NCBI GenBank assembly: GCA_031308135.1
Contig: JAHLJT010000631.1
Span: forward strand, 173,683,282 to 173,747,281
Direction: 5' to 3'
Origin: Acheta domesticus
Lineage: Eukaryota > Arthropoda > Insecta > Orthoptera > Gryllidae
Length of the DNA: 64,000 nt
Part shown: piece after piece, positions 12,575 through 25,869 of the stretch
Numbering within the stretch: the first letter of the stretch is position 1
Layout of the letters: each line of letters opens with the position of its first letter
Notes under the pieces: generated by a model
Database searches by the model: none
Told to the model about the DNA's origin: nothing
The model's input: only the letters and a program-made list of their open reading frames with translations
Made by a program: the position numbers and the translations under genes

Positions 12575-13395
12575 AAGCGGGACCCGGCAGACGTTGTTCT
12601 GCCCTTTATCTCCCTCACTCCCCATCTCCCCGCCTGTCTGTCTTTCTGTCTCTCTCTTTCTCCGTTTCTCCCTCTCTCTCCATCTTCCCGTATTATCCTC
12701 TCTCCCTCTCCCTCTCCGTCACTTCCTCCCCCTCTCTCCTCTTTCCCTCTTTCTTCTTCTCTCATTCACATTTAGTTGAAGATTCTGCACGTCTCTCTGC
12801 AGGTGGGGTACCAGCGCCAGACCAGCAAAATGCAATAGAATGTTCAAGACGTTCCTCTTCTCCTTCCCTCTCCCCGTCTCTCCCCCTCCTCGTCTCTCTA
12901 TGTCCATGTCTGAGTCTGACTGTCACCATGTGTGTCTCCCTCTCTCTGCCTGTGTCTTCTCTGTCTCTCTAATTCACATTTACTTTCTGACTCTGCACAT
13001 CTCTGAGCAGATGGAATAATATCGAGAAGGGTCACACCAGCAAAAATTCAATAAAATGTTAAGGAAGATCTCATCCTGTATATTGCAGTGTGAAAAACGT
13101 TTCTTTGAGCCCTTTAGCCTCAAAATCTTAGTTTCTAATGCCCTAGAACGCTTAGTTTAGGAGTTATTTAACGACATTTTAGATTACCGAGTGTAGCGGG
13201 TTGCATTTGCATGGATATTTAGTTTTTTTATTCTTCAGCGCCATGTAGCGCAATTTTTTCGATATTTTATTAGTTATTCTGCTATTCGGGGTGGAGCTGA
13301 ATCCAACAAAAGAGAGATAACTAAAATTGGTCCAGCCGCTCTTGAGTTATAAATGGTATAACAAACACAACTTTGTTTATATATAATTTATTTTT
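12575..13395 (+). mobile_element. 3' end of an RTE-like LINE or derivative
   Basis: The left end holds GGGACCCGGCAGACGTTGTT, and the right end AATTGGTCCAGCCGCTCTTG, then GAGTTATAAATGG and AACACAACTTTG before an AT tail. These phrases recall the conserved 3' ends of arthropod RTE-type LINEs. No reverse transcriptase frame remains. The interior is expanded with CT-rich simple sequence and a duplicated block. Confidence 0.5.
12763..13070 (+). repeat. Diverged tandem duplication, period about 204 bp
   Basis: A block starting at about 12763 (TCATTCACATTTA, then CTCTGCACGTCTC, then CCAGCAAAATGCAATA) recurs from about 12967 (TAATTCACATTTA, CTCTGCACATCTC, CCAGCAAAAATTCAATA). CT-rich sequence fills the rest of each unit (also 12600-12760 and 12850-12980). 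Confidence 0.65.
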
Positions 13396-13463
13396 CTTAA
13401 TAAAAATTGATATAAAAACAGATATGTTAACAGATACGTAAAAATGTACTCCTCCAATACTGT

Positions 13464-13612
13464 TAAGGCGGCGATATAGCTCCTTTTTCAGAGTTCAGAT
13501 TTCAGATTTAGGTTATTGTTCGGGAGAGCGCATCAGTTGATTTTGGCGAGACGAACGGGTATGCTCACTCGCTCGATCTCTGAAAAGACACAGTGTACCC
13601 CTCTTATTAGAA
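13464..13612. mobile_element. Possible small inverted-repeat element
   Basis: The ends TAAGGCGGCGAT and CCTTTTTCAGAG face CTCTGAAAAGACAC and CCCCTCTTA in inverse orientation. The inner 9 bases pair exactly and the outer 20 pair only partly. There is no clear target duplication. Confidence 0.3.
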
Positions 13613-13822
13613 GATAATATAAAGAAATAAGCAATCAGAATAAATCGTTCAACCTTTTACCTCAGTCTCACATGAAAAGCAATGCCTTCTTTTGATCTGT
13701 ATTCCACAAAATTTACTCATGCATCCACAGGGCTTTCCGCGGAAAAATCTTGCTCTTTGAAAGGTTTTCTAAAAGGCGACAAGAATGCCAACCTTGCTAA
13801 GTTAAACTATTCCCATGGAACG

Positions 13823-14152
13823 TTAATGCGAGCGCACTGAAGCTCGTTCACTGGGCGGAGCGACTACTTTGGAGAACTTGTTTTGCCGTTTGAATTTGTG
13901 TTTCAATGCTGTCATTGGTTTAATAAAAAACAAACGGAAATCTGGTATGTCTAAATAATTTTCTCTGCACCAGTGCTTGGGGGCGTAGCCTGGCCGGTGC
14001 TGCTCCCTTGCGACGAGAAATGATACTATTACGAAACACCTCTTAGGTCGAATGCCATTATGACTAACAAAGAAATCGTATATTTCCGCGCTTTTCGCCA
14101 CCAGCACGCGGATTTGGAGGGAATTTTTATAAGTCCGACGCGGTACGTTCAA
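13823..14152 (-). other. Unidentified open reading frame, about 109 codons
   Basis: An open stretch with mixed, protein-like composition lies just left of a SINE fragment. I recognise no domain. Splice sites were not found, and both strands are partly open, so it may be a transposon remnant or chance. Confidence 0.15.
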
Positions 14153-14289
14153 AATGCAAATTCTGAGCTAGTAATAAAGGGCCAAAGATTGTTATAAAAA
14201 AACGATCTCCCGCCACGGCGCCAAATATGAATCCTATTCGATGCGTATGTGCCAACAAATACCATCTAAATTCATTATATTATCAACCA

Positions 14290-14442
14290 ACGGAGGTGAT
14301 GTAACGGAGGCCGATAGAATTCTCCTCCAGACAGCGACTGATTTCGGCCTAACTAAGAAGCTAGTGACGAAAATCCGGCCACCATAGGGATTGGAACCCT
14401 AGGATCTCTCGGTCCGAGGTACTGCAGTGACATCAGTTAGGA
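14290..14442 (-). mobile_element. SINE-A copy 2, 5' (tRNA-like) part only
   Basis: It retains TAGAATTCTCCTCCAGACAG, the B-box complement GGGATTGGAACCCTAGG, and CACTGCAG-like sequence to GACATCAGTTAG. The body and tail are missing. Confidence 0.75.
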
Positions 14443-17400
14443 TATTATATCAATATTTACATATTGTTATAAAAATCAAGATTCGACAATGTTATTGGGA
14501 AAATCACAATCAATCTAGATAAATAGGTCCAAAATTTTGGCAATATAATTAGCTACAAATTAAAATATTGTAATTAAAATAAAAACAAAATGATAATTAA
14601 TACATTGTGAATCAATTCAATATGTCTGAATGTCTCCAACTTTATGGATTGTTGGGAGACCGGGCTGACATATAAGGAAAGACCAAGGCATATACAAATA
14701 CTTCCGACGAAATTACTGTTGTATTTAAAAAAGAATACTGTAATTAATTAGTAGTTAATGTAATACTTAGGAAATTGTATTCTTCAAATCGATAGATGAA
14801 GTGAATGTAAATAGAGTGATCTTTCATGGAGAAAGTTCTTTTAACAGTGATTTACTATTTTAGCATGCTACGTAGCTATGGGGTTGCTACGGTGGCTGAC
14901 AATTGCGAAACAGGAATATATTCCCATGTAATTGTTGCACTTACAAGCGACTAGGTGGTGAAAAGTATAGTGATTTACTCGTTACTTCCAGCCAGAGAGA
15001 ATACGAAAGAGATTGATACACTGGCTGGAATTATTTTCTATTCATTCTAGTCACAAATTAAGATACATCTAAGTTGTAATAAGGAAATATTTTGCAGATG
15101 TACAACGGTACATGTGTGAATTATGACTTCTTGATTAATTTTTGTATGAAATCTTTTGAAAATGTGTTATTATTATTTTTTTAAAAAATTCAGAGAAATC
15201 TAAGAAAAACAATTGCCTAAATACCACAGTGTTTTAATGTAAATTTGTTATGCAACCATTAGTTGCGAACTGACTGTATAAAGATGATTTTTAAAAAAAT
15301 GCAAGAACATGGATTGTAGTTGATCAACCGTCACTGCGTGGATATAACAATATTCGTTCCTTCAGTTAATTTGTTTAAATTATATGTAATCCGAAAATAT
15401 GTAAAAATAAACGTGAAATAAGGGATTTTAGATTCAGCGTGCAAAACATTTAATGGATTACATTTTCTATATAACAGTATTATACTCATGATTACGTTTT
15501 GTAATTGTTCTATAATTGTTTTAGTGCACGACAAAAATTTCAAACCCCTTGCAGTTCATGATAAGTTTTCGTTTCGGATACGCATTGACAGCAGCGTGAA
15601 GTTGGGTTATTTGGGCCAAACTAGCTGTGATAAGTCGCAGCAGCTGAAAGTATAGCTATATAAATCCCATCACGTGCTGAAATTATACGCATGTTCACTT
15701 ATCGAAACGAAACAATTGAAAACTAACGTAAATTCATGCGCATACGGACCCGGTACAACGGGAGTTAATACTAGAGTTAATACTAATGCACGTTTTAGAA
15801 CGTACACAAAGTAACTTTAAAGTATTATTTAAACTAATTTTTAAAAAAAGTATCACAAAGTTCAGAGAGCATTGTGATTTGAGCTGCGCAACTCTGCGGA
15901 GGTCACGAGGCCCAAGCATTTATTCATCAGAATATTTCAGAAAAAGAAATGAATTCGATCCGCAGAATAAAAGGGAAGTAATTTTATTTATATCCCTGCA
16001 CTGCCCCACCCCAACCTGCTCCCATGTTTGCTCTCTCCGGTGGAACACATTTTCAACTTTGACCTTGAATATTTCAAAGCCTAATTGCGACCTCTGAGTG
16101 AATTAAAATGCATTTAATAGAAAATTTTACAGGCTTTGAAATGCCAGAATGCGTATTGAGAAATTTTTTCATCATTTTCGCGAAAATAATGAAAAAATGC
16201 ATTTGAACTCTGGCTGAAGCGGGTGGCAAAATGTGGCCGAGGTAACTTTTCCCTCAAGGTCAATGTTATTACGTTTGAAGTAATATTTTCATTCTGCGTA
16301 ATTCTGAATAAACGAAGGTTTGATTGATTAGTGAATTTCGGCGCATCAACCAGGTCATTATTCCCGTAAGTGTAGTGCTTTTTATCGCGGGAGGTAGCGA
16401 TGATCTTCCTCCATTGGGTAGAGAGATCCGTCGGCGACTCACGTTGGGTAACGGGAGTTTTCCCCGCCCAGATATTTCCCACTACAGTGGCACCGCTCTA
16501 GCCGGGACAAGCTCTAAGCTCTCGACATGTGTGATATAGTAGTGCATGTGAGTAAGGTGATATAAGTACGGGTGAGAAAATGGTACGGACATGAAAGAGG
16601 AAGGGAAGATAGCGCACTGTACGTGATCCGTTTGTTGGGATACTGGTACAGCATTCACCTGATGTTGATCGGAGAAACCACGGAAAACTACCTATCTGAG
16701 CAGCCGGCCGCTAGAATTCTTCTCCAGACTTCGGCTGAATTCGACCTGGCTTACAAACTATGCCGAAAATCATGCCAGCGTCGGGACTCGACCCTAGGAC
16801 CTCCCGGTCAGAGGCATTGCAGTGACATCAGTTGATGCCTGATTAATATTTGCCGGTAGAGGGACATGAAGAATTTGAAGGATGTTTCATTGTAATGTGG
16901 GGCATGACATCAAGTCATCAAGAGATGGTGGAGCAGGGCGCGGAGCGGAGTATCACGTGACGAGACGAAAAGGTGAGTGGATAGATTTGAGATCAAGAGC
17001 TGAAAACTGAAAAGGATATTATAACAACAGACGAGCTAGAGCGTTTCGAAAAGGTGACGTTAGACATGATGGCTGCAGTTCCAGTAAATATGCTTTATAT
17101 GATGTGTCATTAAAACATATCGTTCAGCTTGTCTGTCTTAGTTTGTGACATAACTTCCACATGCCGAAATCAATAACTATGAATTTGCAAATTTCTGTTT
17201 AATATTCACAATTCACAGAGACAAGGAAGAAGGGCAATCATTGATATTAATATGCGCATATCATTTAAAAAATCTGCATACATTGCGAGACGTTATTCGG
17301 TATAAAAATATTGGGGAACCAATCTGCGTTTACATTATTGAAGCTAGTACATCGACAGCACATTTAAAATAGGATTTCAGATTTTGTATGCCAAAATAGT

Positions 17401-18290
17401 TCCTTAAGAAGTGAATTGAATTGGAGCTTGGATTTGTATCAGTACTACGTGCATGATTACTCTTTTAAGTGAAACCGTCCAGAAGGCTAGGTATACGTTT
17501 TGTGTAACGTGACGATGATCACAGCTTCCGTTTTCAGGAGGTCTTGCTAAAACGGATACAGTGTCACAGGGTGTTAACACATGCCGCACGTTTTGTTAAC
17601 ACATTCCGTATACAATCTTGGGCGAGGCCAGACGGCGCTCTGGAAATAGTTTCCAAAATTCTTCCACTGAAGCATCAAACTGACAGGATTCGAGATTTGG
17701 AATAATTTCAAGAGACATCGGAACCAAATTTTTATTACACGAATAAAAATATTACAATTTGTAATTATATTTACAGTCATGTACCAATGCAACACGATTC
17801 TTCAACTAATGGCGAGGGAATTCTCAAATTAATAATACAATGTATTTTTAATATTTCCATATATACAATTATTTTGCCGTTATAGAACAAGACTAACGTT
17901 ATCAAAATTAATTTCTGTGATTCATGAGTACACTCAATACAAATTAATGGAAAAATAATTTTATTAAATGCAAATTGTATAAAAGGTGCAATGACAAAAA
18001 AGGTTATGCTGCATCCTTTTTACCACCGACGACGAACATTGCCAGTTTCAGTAGTTCCACCAACCAGAAAGGTTCTTCTAATAACCGGAAAATCTTTTTC
18101 CAGAATTTATGACAACATGAAATAACAGCGTGTCCGTGCGGGAGTATTTAATTCCGATTTTTAAATTAATACGTTAGACCCGGGAGAAAAATACTAATTG
18201 GGCAGTTTACACGTGTTCCATTGTTTCATAGCATACAATAGGCGGATCGTCAAGTAAATCGGCAATCTCGCTCTAACTAACCATTTTAAT
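14443..18290. other. AT-rich spacer interrupted only by SINE-A copy 3
   Basis: Open frames at 15786-16097 and 16114-16482 are short and unrecognised. AAATTTTTTCATCATTTTCG and CGAAAATAATGAAAAAATG (about 16162-16200) form an imperfect inverted repeat. Confidence 0.5.
16319..16855 (-). mobile_element. SINE-A copy 3, near full length
   Basis: It runs from a TGATTGATTAG tail through the body (GTAGTGC, GGGAGGTAGCGATGATC) to the tRNA-like head at GACATCAGTTGATGCC. The B box has a 2-base loss (GGACTCGACCC on the + strand). It is about 535 bp; transcription direction, from the tRNA-like head, is minus. Confidence 0.85.
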
Positions 18291-18830
18291 TGATTGATAT
18301 TTCTTGAAGCGTCAACTGCTAAGATCATTTGTTCCGCAAGTGTAGTGCATGCTTTTGTCACGGGAGGTGGCAGAGATCTGCCCCGCTGGATGGAGATATT
18401 CCACGCAGACCTACGTCTGCGTGGGATCTCTCCGCAACAACGGATATCCATAAGCGGGGCACTGTCTAAGTCGGGATAAGGTTTAAGCTCCCCACAAGTG
18501 CGATAGTGTGGTGAATGTAAGTAAGTGTGTGTAAGTTAGGGATGAGAATATGACAGAATGGGAAGGAAAGATCGCGCGCGGTCCGTGGCCCAATTGTCGG
18601 GGTCGACACTGCTCCGGCATTCGCTTTGTGATGATCAGAGAAACCACAGAAAACTACGTATCAGATCAGCCAGCCGCTAGAAACCATCTCCACACAGATG
18701 CTGAATTCGACATAGCTATCTAGCTAGTTACGGAAATTCTTCGACCGTTGGGACTCGAACCGTAGAATTTCTCGGACAGAGGCACACCAGCGACATCAAT
18801 TATTAATGTCTTTAGCCATCTAAGCCTGAC
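18291..18830 (-). mobile_element. SINE-A copy 4, near full length
   Basis: Tail TGATTGATAT at 18291; then GCGTCAACTGCTAAG, GGGAGGTGGCAG, GGAAAGATCGCGCGCGG, AAAACTACGTATCAG and the B-box complement GGGACTCGAACCG. It also contains an internal inverted repeat, ATTCCACGCAGAC facing GTCTGCGTGGGAT (about 18399-18424). Confidence 0.85.
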
Positions 18831-20229
18831 CTTTTTTAATGAAACATACTCAAAACGCCCCAAAAGAATGCGGTTATTTAGGCCTAAATATTTAGGCTTA
18901 ACTGAAAATCCCAGTCTTGCCCATCGATCTTGTCTCGACGTTAGGATTCACTCTTCAAATCTTTCAGGAACACTCTCCAGGACTACAAAATATTTTGTAG
19001 CTTGCCAGCGTGTCGCTCTGAAGACCATTGCGAGAAAGTGTAGCGTAAGTGTAAAGTTTCCGGGTTTATTTAACTTTTCCTCAGCACTCATTGCAACGCC
19101 CCTCGAAGTCACGCCTTTGTTTAGTGCAGACTGTCTGCAAACCCTTCCTGGAAGAGCACTAAATCAAGTCGTCGCTGACATGAAAATGTGCAAAACAACT
19201 ACACAATACCTTGCAGTGCCTTGAAAGGTCGTACAAGCATAAAAACGCGAAGAAATATGAATCAGAGGTAAAATAATGAAAAAAAAAACGTGTTCAAATA
19301 TTTATTTGAGTAATGTTCAAATCATCGTATTAACCGCAAAAGATCAGCTCATTCTAAGACTAAGATTCATAACGTCATTTTTTACTGTTTTACATTATTC
19401 TGTGAAAATCTCCACATGTATTGAATATTTCTTTACTTGTTCATTTACGCGTCTTAAATATGCCATTATCCACATAAGTTTCTAAAGTTGGAAATTTCGT
19501 TTATCACTTAAACTTTCTGAGACGAGTTAAGTTTCGCGAATGATTAATGAAATCTTTAAAGGTTCTGTGTTCATTCGGGCTCTGCGCTACTCACGGCCAT
19601 ATTGGCTTCGTAAACTAGGTAAACGTTAATTAATTTTCACACGTTTCCATTCATATAAAGTCATTGTCTCTGTATCAATTTTAATTGCAGTTTTGATTAT
19701 CGATAAAATTGGCCAATTAACAAGCAAAACTGGTATGTGTAATAACGAGAGTTTTCTCTCTACTTTTCACTGCTAATTTAAGGTTAGTTACCGTACAGTA
19801 CGTAATGAAGACAAAACGCCGAAAAATTAATATTTTTGAAACTCAACAGCAATAAGCATAGTTTTAAATAATTTTTTCCTCGTCGAAGGCATATTATCAA
19901 ACATTACAAATTGAAGTACTGTATCAAAATACAAAGATTTATTCGTTCAGAAGCGTAATCCTATCTTAATAATAGGTTAATCTTTCATTTGGTCGGATCA
20001 ATTCCCTGATACTTGTCGTAAATTTCCATTACAGAGGATCTACAATGTGAACATATGAATTTTGGTGGCAGTTACTGATACAAGGTTGTATATTTTTTCT
20101 ACCTCTTCCCTTCATTTTCACTTTCCCGTACACATACGTATATACTGAGTAATATACGTAGAATAGAAAAAGTTATTTAACGCTGCGCAAAAAAACCTGC
20201 AAATTTTCGGCAGGAAAAAATTCATTGCC
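18831..20229. other. Spacer without recognised gene
   Basis: A + frame of 118 codons at 18868-19224 has mixed composition but no recognisable domain or splice sites. Confidence 0.5.
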
Positions 20230-21490
20230 GGGCCCTGATAACGACAAAGTGGATAAAACCAGTTGTTAAATTAAGGAAAAAATCCCCTAACACGTGGTGT
20301 AGCCAGAATCCCTGTTTTGTGGGTCCTTGATACCGAAAAACCAATTGAAAGCAAAACATCCGTCCGCCCGGTGTATGTGAACATCACTAGCGCCTAAATC
20401 ATGTGTACGATTTTTTCTATATTGAAAAAACTCCTGCCCATCTGACCTGAGTCAAAGCTGTGAGATTTTGAAAAACATTCATTAATTTTTTCGGGGTACT
20501 TAACATGAAGCACCCCGGACATTTTCAAAAGTTTTTCAAAAAGGCTGCAAATTTTTTCTTCAAATTTCTTGTAAAAGTAGAGTAAAATACACTTATAAAG
20601 GTGGATTTTCACGGTTAACTCTAAATTTTTGGAAATTGCTAAAGTTTTAAATTTTTTTTCGGCATCTTGCAACCACTACAAAATTGAAGGTAGAGATTTT
20701 TCCTCCAAATAAAATATGTTCTTCAAAATGAGGTCTTTCATTAAGGTCATGCACATTGTTTTGAAAATTTTAGTAGTTTTCGTGCAATATTACGTGCAAA
20801 ATGTGCAATTTAAAAAAATACAAAAAATAAAAAAAGGCTCAAAAAATTTGTTTTTAAACTTTTGGAAGGGATAGGGGCTAATGTACCCTTATGAGATGAC
20901 AGAAACGCCATATTGCTCTATTCTTTTGTTTTTTGAAAAATTAGAAAAAAATAATTTTTTTGACTTCAGTTTCACATCGTTAATATTTACATTAGCGGCG
21001 CTTTGTTAGCATTATTGTATTTATGAGTTCATGTGCTTCAAATAATGTCAAGGAAAGTTTCTCGAAAACTCAACCGTTTTCTGTGAAAACTAGCTCAAAT
21101 TTCTGCATTTTCAGAAACGCTCAAACGGCATTTTCTCATAAATAGCTTCACATTTTTTAACTTTAGGAACGAATAATGTTAATTTCACTCTTTAATACGA
21201 CGTAAAGTTCATTTTGGGGTATTTTTTGTTTTTTTATAAAATTACACTAATGTAAGTTTTAAGAAAGATCTCTCACACCTTTAATACACACATTACCAGC
21301 AATTTATAAACGCTATTGTATTTGTGAGTGTGAGTGCTTCAAATGAGTTTAAATGAAGTTTTTCGAAAACTCAAAAATTGTCTGTGAAAAAGTGCTTCAA
21401 ATTTCGCATTTTTAGTAGCGCTTAAATGGGGAAACGGTTTCCTAAAAACGGTTTCCTAAAAACGGCTATACATTTTTCAAAGAAAATTGT
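20230..21490. repeat. Unclassified dispersed repeat, copy 1, with internal duplication
   Basis: The left half shares ACTAGCGCCTAAA (GCTAGCGCCTAAA in the partner), ACATTTTCAAAAGTTT and GATTTTCACGGTTA, in the same order and orientation, with 56930-57490. The right half holds two diverged tandem units, about 20990-21185 and 21290-21480, each with GTGCTTCAAAT, TCGAAAACTCAA and TCTGTGAAAA. A 14-bp direct repeat (ACGGTTTCCTAAAA) sits at about 21434-21465. No terminal structure or coding frame was found. Confidence 0.6.
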
Positions 21491-23059
21491 TATTTAGGAA
21501 GAGGTTGTACTGTTCTTTAAAATTCTAAAATTAATCTTCCGTTCTAAAATTAGGAAACCAAAAAATTAAGAAAATGTCAAAAAAATGTAGTTTGGGTGGC
21601 GATAGATGACAGCTGGCACGAATATGTGTCAATTCCGAATAGCTTTCCCACACCCAAGAAAATAGAAAACTAATACGGGAGAGTTTGTGTCATTCTGCAG
21701 CACCACTAGTTAAAATGAGAAAAAGTGAGAGTTTCACATTTTTACAGCAATATTTTGACTTGCATCTCTGAGCTAATATTTTAGAGTATATTTTTTACCT
21801 TTCTCCATGGAAATATTGACTCGCCATATGCAATTGAATCAAAATTTCCCTAATTACGACGATACTTTTTTTAATAAAACGTTAATTAGGTTAGAAATAA
21901 TTGAATAGTTAAAGATAAGCTCTTTAAACACGATTACCTACTCTATTTTTGTTTTTATGAAAAAAATTCAAGAACTACTCTAAGAAGTATTGCTACGTCG
22001 CATGTATTAATTTCATTTAATCGCTCTTAAAATATTTCACCCACATTTTTTCATGTTTTAAATGAAATGAATGAGGGAATTTAAAAAGTTCGAACTTTAC
22101 CAAAGAACGATCACCCATTTACAGGATTTGGAATGAAAAAGTTTTCTGAAACGTCTGCGTATGTAAAGCTATTTTCGTTGACCTAAAATAATTTGGATTT
22201 TATAGAAGCTCATCTTTGGCTTCAGTTATGTAGTTGAATTTCAACAAGGTTTGAGACTGTTTTGAAGTACCATAAAATTAGAGGCAAATAAATGAAAATC
22301 AGTATTATACCAATTAACAATATGAAGATTATATTGCAGGTGAAGAGTCTCTCAAAGTTGAATTTAGGTTCTCAAATCGTCAATACCATAACTTCCAGAA
22401 CAAACTGGTGGTATTACAACAGAGCAAAGACTTTCATTTAGAACGATTATATACAAATGTAATAATTATATTGGAAAATAATCTACGCCTAATAATTTAG
22501 CCTGTTTTTACAAATTTCTCATTTCCCAGCTGCTCGAAAAACGACAATGCTCATTTATCTTCCAACTTTATGAGTAGAAAATGACCATATTGATTGATAT
22601 ACACGTTGTGAATGTTTTCTATAATATCCCTAAATCTACACACTTAAATGACAGTCAACAGAATTTTGCAAACAGTATTGCTGTATCAATAATGCTTGCA
22701 AGGTTCTTCAGCTTTAAATTATTTCATCTTCTCTCTCATGAACAAATATATAGCTTGAAAGTCGTCAATTCCCAGTGTTTTTAGTGTTTTTATAACCACA
22801 ATTTTTTATAAAAATATAAAACAGTAGGATAATTTATATAAACATAAAAATCCCTCTCATTCTGTGCTATGTATGCAACTGAATGATGTAAGGTAGACTG
22901 ACAGACTTGGGAGAAGATTTCTAGACCGTAAAGGGGGCATCTAGCATTTATGGAGAAAGAAAATTGTTCTATAACCAAAATACTTGAACAGCTGCCCAAC
23001 CGTCTCTCTACGCCCTTGACTCGCGGGTCGGACCTACCTCACAAGAGCAAGTTCCTAAC
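21491..23059. other. AT-rich DNA, nothing recognised
   Basis: No repeat, RNA gene or exon seen. Confidence 0.5.
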
Positions 23060-24080
23060 TTGTTCGACTGCGCAACGGGATTCCGCACTGTGGCAGGGTG
23101 GGGCCTGGCGGGGTTGGGACGCTGTGGGAGGGGCGGGGTTGGGACGCGTTGGGGCGGGGCGGGGCGGGGCGGGGCGGGGCAGGACGCGGTGGGGCGGGAT
23201 GGGACGGGATGCAATAAAGCGGGACGGGGATGGGATGGAACAGGAGGGGTGGGGCGGGGCAGGAAGGGACGGGGAAGGACGGGACGGGAAGTGCGGGGCG
23301 GGGAGGGGCCTGACGCAGAGCCTCGACGGCCAGGGGCACGCGTGGAAGCAGCGCTGCGTCGCGACGATGGCGACGTTGGGCGCAGATAACAGCGCTCCAA
23401 ATAGCTCTCCGCGGGCAGGAGAGGAGGGGAGGAGCAGCGCAGAGACTGGGCGGAGTGACGGAGTTGCTCACGCACAAAGGAGTGGGGGCGGAGGAGAAGA
23501 ACAAGTAGGCGTAGGGATCAGCGCGGCGGATCAGCGGAGAGAGGAGCGGCTAAGCGGGGAGTGGCAGAGCGGGAACAGCGGGAGCGGAGGAGCAGGGAGC
23601 GGCCGATTGGAAAGCGGGAAGCGTAGGAACGGGGAGTGGCCGATTGGAAAGTGGGGAGTGAGGGAAGGGAACAGCGGGGAACGGGGATGGGGGAGGAGAG
23701 GAGAGGAGCGGGGAGAGGAGAGGAGCGGGCAGAGGAGGGGGAGCGCGGGGCTAGGACGGGGCAGAAAGCGGGGGAGCGGGGAGCGGGGAGCCGGGAGCGG
23801 GGAACCGGGAGCGGGGAGCGTCCAACCGGGCTGAGGAGCGGGGAGTGACGGAACCCGGCACCACTCTGCTCTCCGCCGCGCCTGTGTCCCGGAACGTGAC
23901 AGCTCGCGCTCCTTCTAGACGCGCGAGGCGCACGTCTCTTGTTGGGCGCGTTCGAGTGCCTGGCAGCCGCGCCAGCCGTCCACTTCGCTTCGCTCCCCTG
24001 CCCATCGCTCACCCAACCGCGGCGCGCCGCACTCTGGGTGGTCGCTGAGGCGCTGAAGGTCCTCCAGGTGGAGCCAAGCC
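23060..24080. promoter_or_regulatory. G-rich CpG island with simple repeats
   Basis: At 23096-23310 the + strand is a run of GGGGC and GGGAC words, including six perfect GGGGC units at 23151-23180. At 23500-23850 it is nearly pure purine with AGCGGGGAGC-type words. At 23860-24080 it becomes an ordinary CpG-rich sequence. Long open frames on both strands come from this composition. Promoter function is an inference from CpG content only. Confidence 0.35.
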
Positions 24081-25869
24081 GCGATGAGAGGGTTTCCAAA
24101 ATAGCTCCACTCAAATTTTCAACTTTATTCGCTCATCGGTATTAGATACGATCCCAGTTACTATATCTCAAACTCACGAGCACTTCCAATGCAGGTCCAA
24201 CTTCCACAACGTTTGCCTTTCCTAAGGGGAGAAAACTTCGCCACAAAGGCCCGTCCCTCAGCGTCAGGCATGCCGCTTTAGTAGGTCAAACTCAAGCATC
24301 GGCCACGTTGCCCTCTGAGGATCGTGGCAAACTTCGAGGCAGTCAGTGGTGAAAAACTCGGCATGCGGGCTAACGTATGCGGAGGGACAAGAAAACAAAG
24401 TGTATCGTTCGCTAAACATTGACATGTTGCCAGAAGAAAAAATCGTTAAGGTCCATTTCCATATTTATGGTAAAAAATGCGCGCCATTGACAGCGCTCTC
24501 AATTATCCTACGTCATCTGGCGGCAGCGCTAAGCTCTGCCACGAGTACTGAACATAAAAATAACAAATTTGAATCAGAGAAAGTTCAAAGGTCATATTCG
24601 TGGAGGAGAAATTTTAATGTATTAAACGAAATTTTATGCAATTTCTGACTTAGCAACTAACGTTCGTATTAATAATAGATGTCTATAAAAAAGCTCCAAC
24701 TCTTCTCATTTACATTGTTTTTACTTTCTCCTATACATCACAGAGATAAAATTCCTATGTAGTGCTGCTCAAAACTGATGTCGAGATTTTGGCAGATTTA
24801 CACATTTTGGGAAATTCTTGCTACTTAAAAAAGGTTGTTTTTCTTCAAAATGTTCGATTACAGTACTATCGCCCAGTCCTAACCTATAAAATCAAGCAGT
24901 GAAAGTACGTATATATTTTGTTTCTGACGAAAAGTTATGCAGATTAGGTCTTGCTTCTGAAGTGGACGACTCAAATTTTTGCTATTTGAATTGTTCAGAC
25001 ACAATCGTTAGGTACCGCCAATTATGTACAGTTTCTAGAAAGTTCTGTAAATCGGTACTGGGTCTCTGCGAAGTGAAATTTTTGAGGCAAGATGGAGTAA
25101 AGCTACGTCTGCATGAAAATTTAGGGCATGGATTCTCTCATTAATTTTTTTGATAATTTGGGCTGCTCATTTCAAGATTATGCCGAAGAGGAAAATTGAC
25201 TAAGAACCACTGTCAGCGCGCAGATTCCATAAATTCATTACAAAAGGAAATAAGTTTCCTCCACCAACATAATAAACATTTAGATTTGCAATTTTTAAAA
25301 ATTCTTTCCGCAAAATTGATAAAAATACACTGATTGAATTATTTAGCAAATTTGTGTAAATACCTTCCACTGGCCTGCTACAATTTAGATTGTCTCAAAT
25401 TATTATCACACTTAACACAGCCATGAAATTCAGCGGAATTCTACCAATAAATATAACTTTAATTGATCGTCGCGATTAGTATCCAACAATAATAAATGAA
25501 ATGACGGCCTAATGTATTTCCTGATAGCAATGCTGGTGAAGTTTACTGTTTTCAGTTTTATAACAGTTCACGAGGGGTAATTTCTTTTGAAATACGACTA
25601 AATGAAAATTGGACCGTAGTGTTTATCTAAATGGAAATAAAAAGTACCTAATTAATAATTTACTCCCAATGAAGATCTAAAACTAGAAATACAACTTAAT
25701 GAATCTTAGCAACAAAAAGAAAAGAACATTTACATATGCTGAAATAGACGTAGTACAAATATATACACATATGATACTTTCTATTCAAAATTAGTTTAAC
25801 TGTGGAAATAATTTACAATATAAAGTTAAATTTTTAAACGGAATTTTCAAGGGATCCATGGGCGATGAT
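24081..25869. other. AT-rich DNA, nothing firmly recognised
   Basis: A + frame at 24346-24648 starts only at GTG and has no recognisable domain. Otherwise featureless. Confidence 0.5.

Noticed and set aside
22950..23834. A 294-codon + frame (Gly/Arg-rich)
   Set aside because: It is compositional: it coincides with GGGGC/GGGAC and purine simple repeats, with the antisense frames also open.
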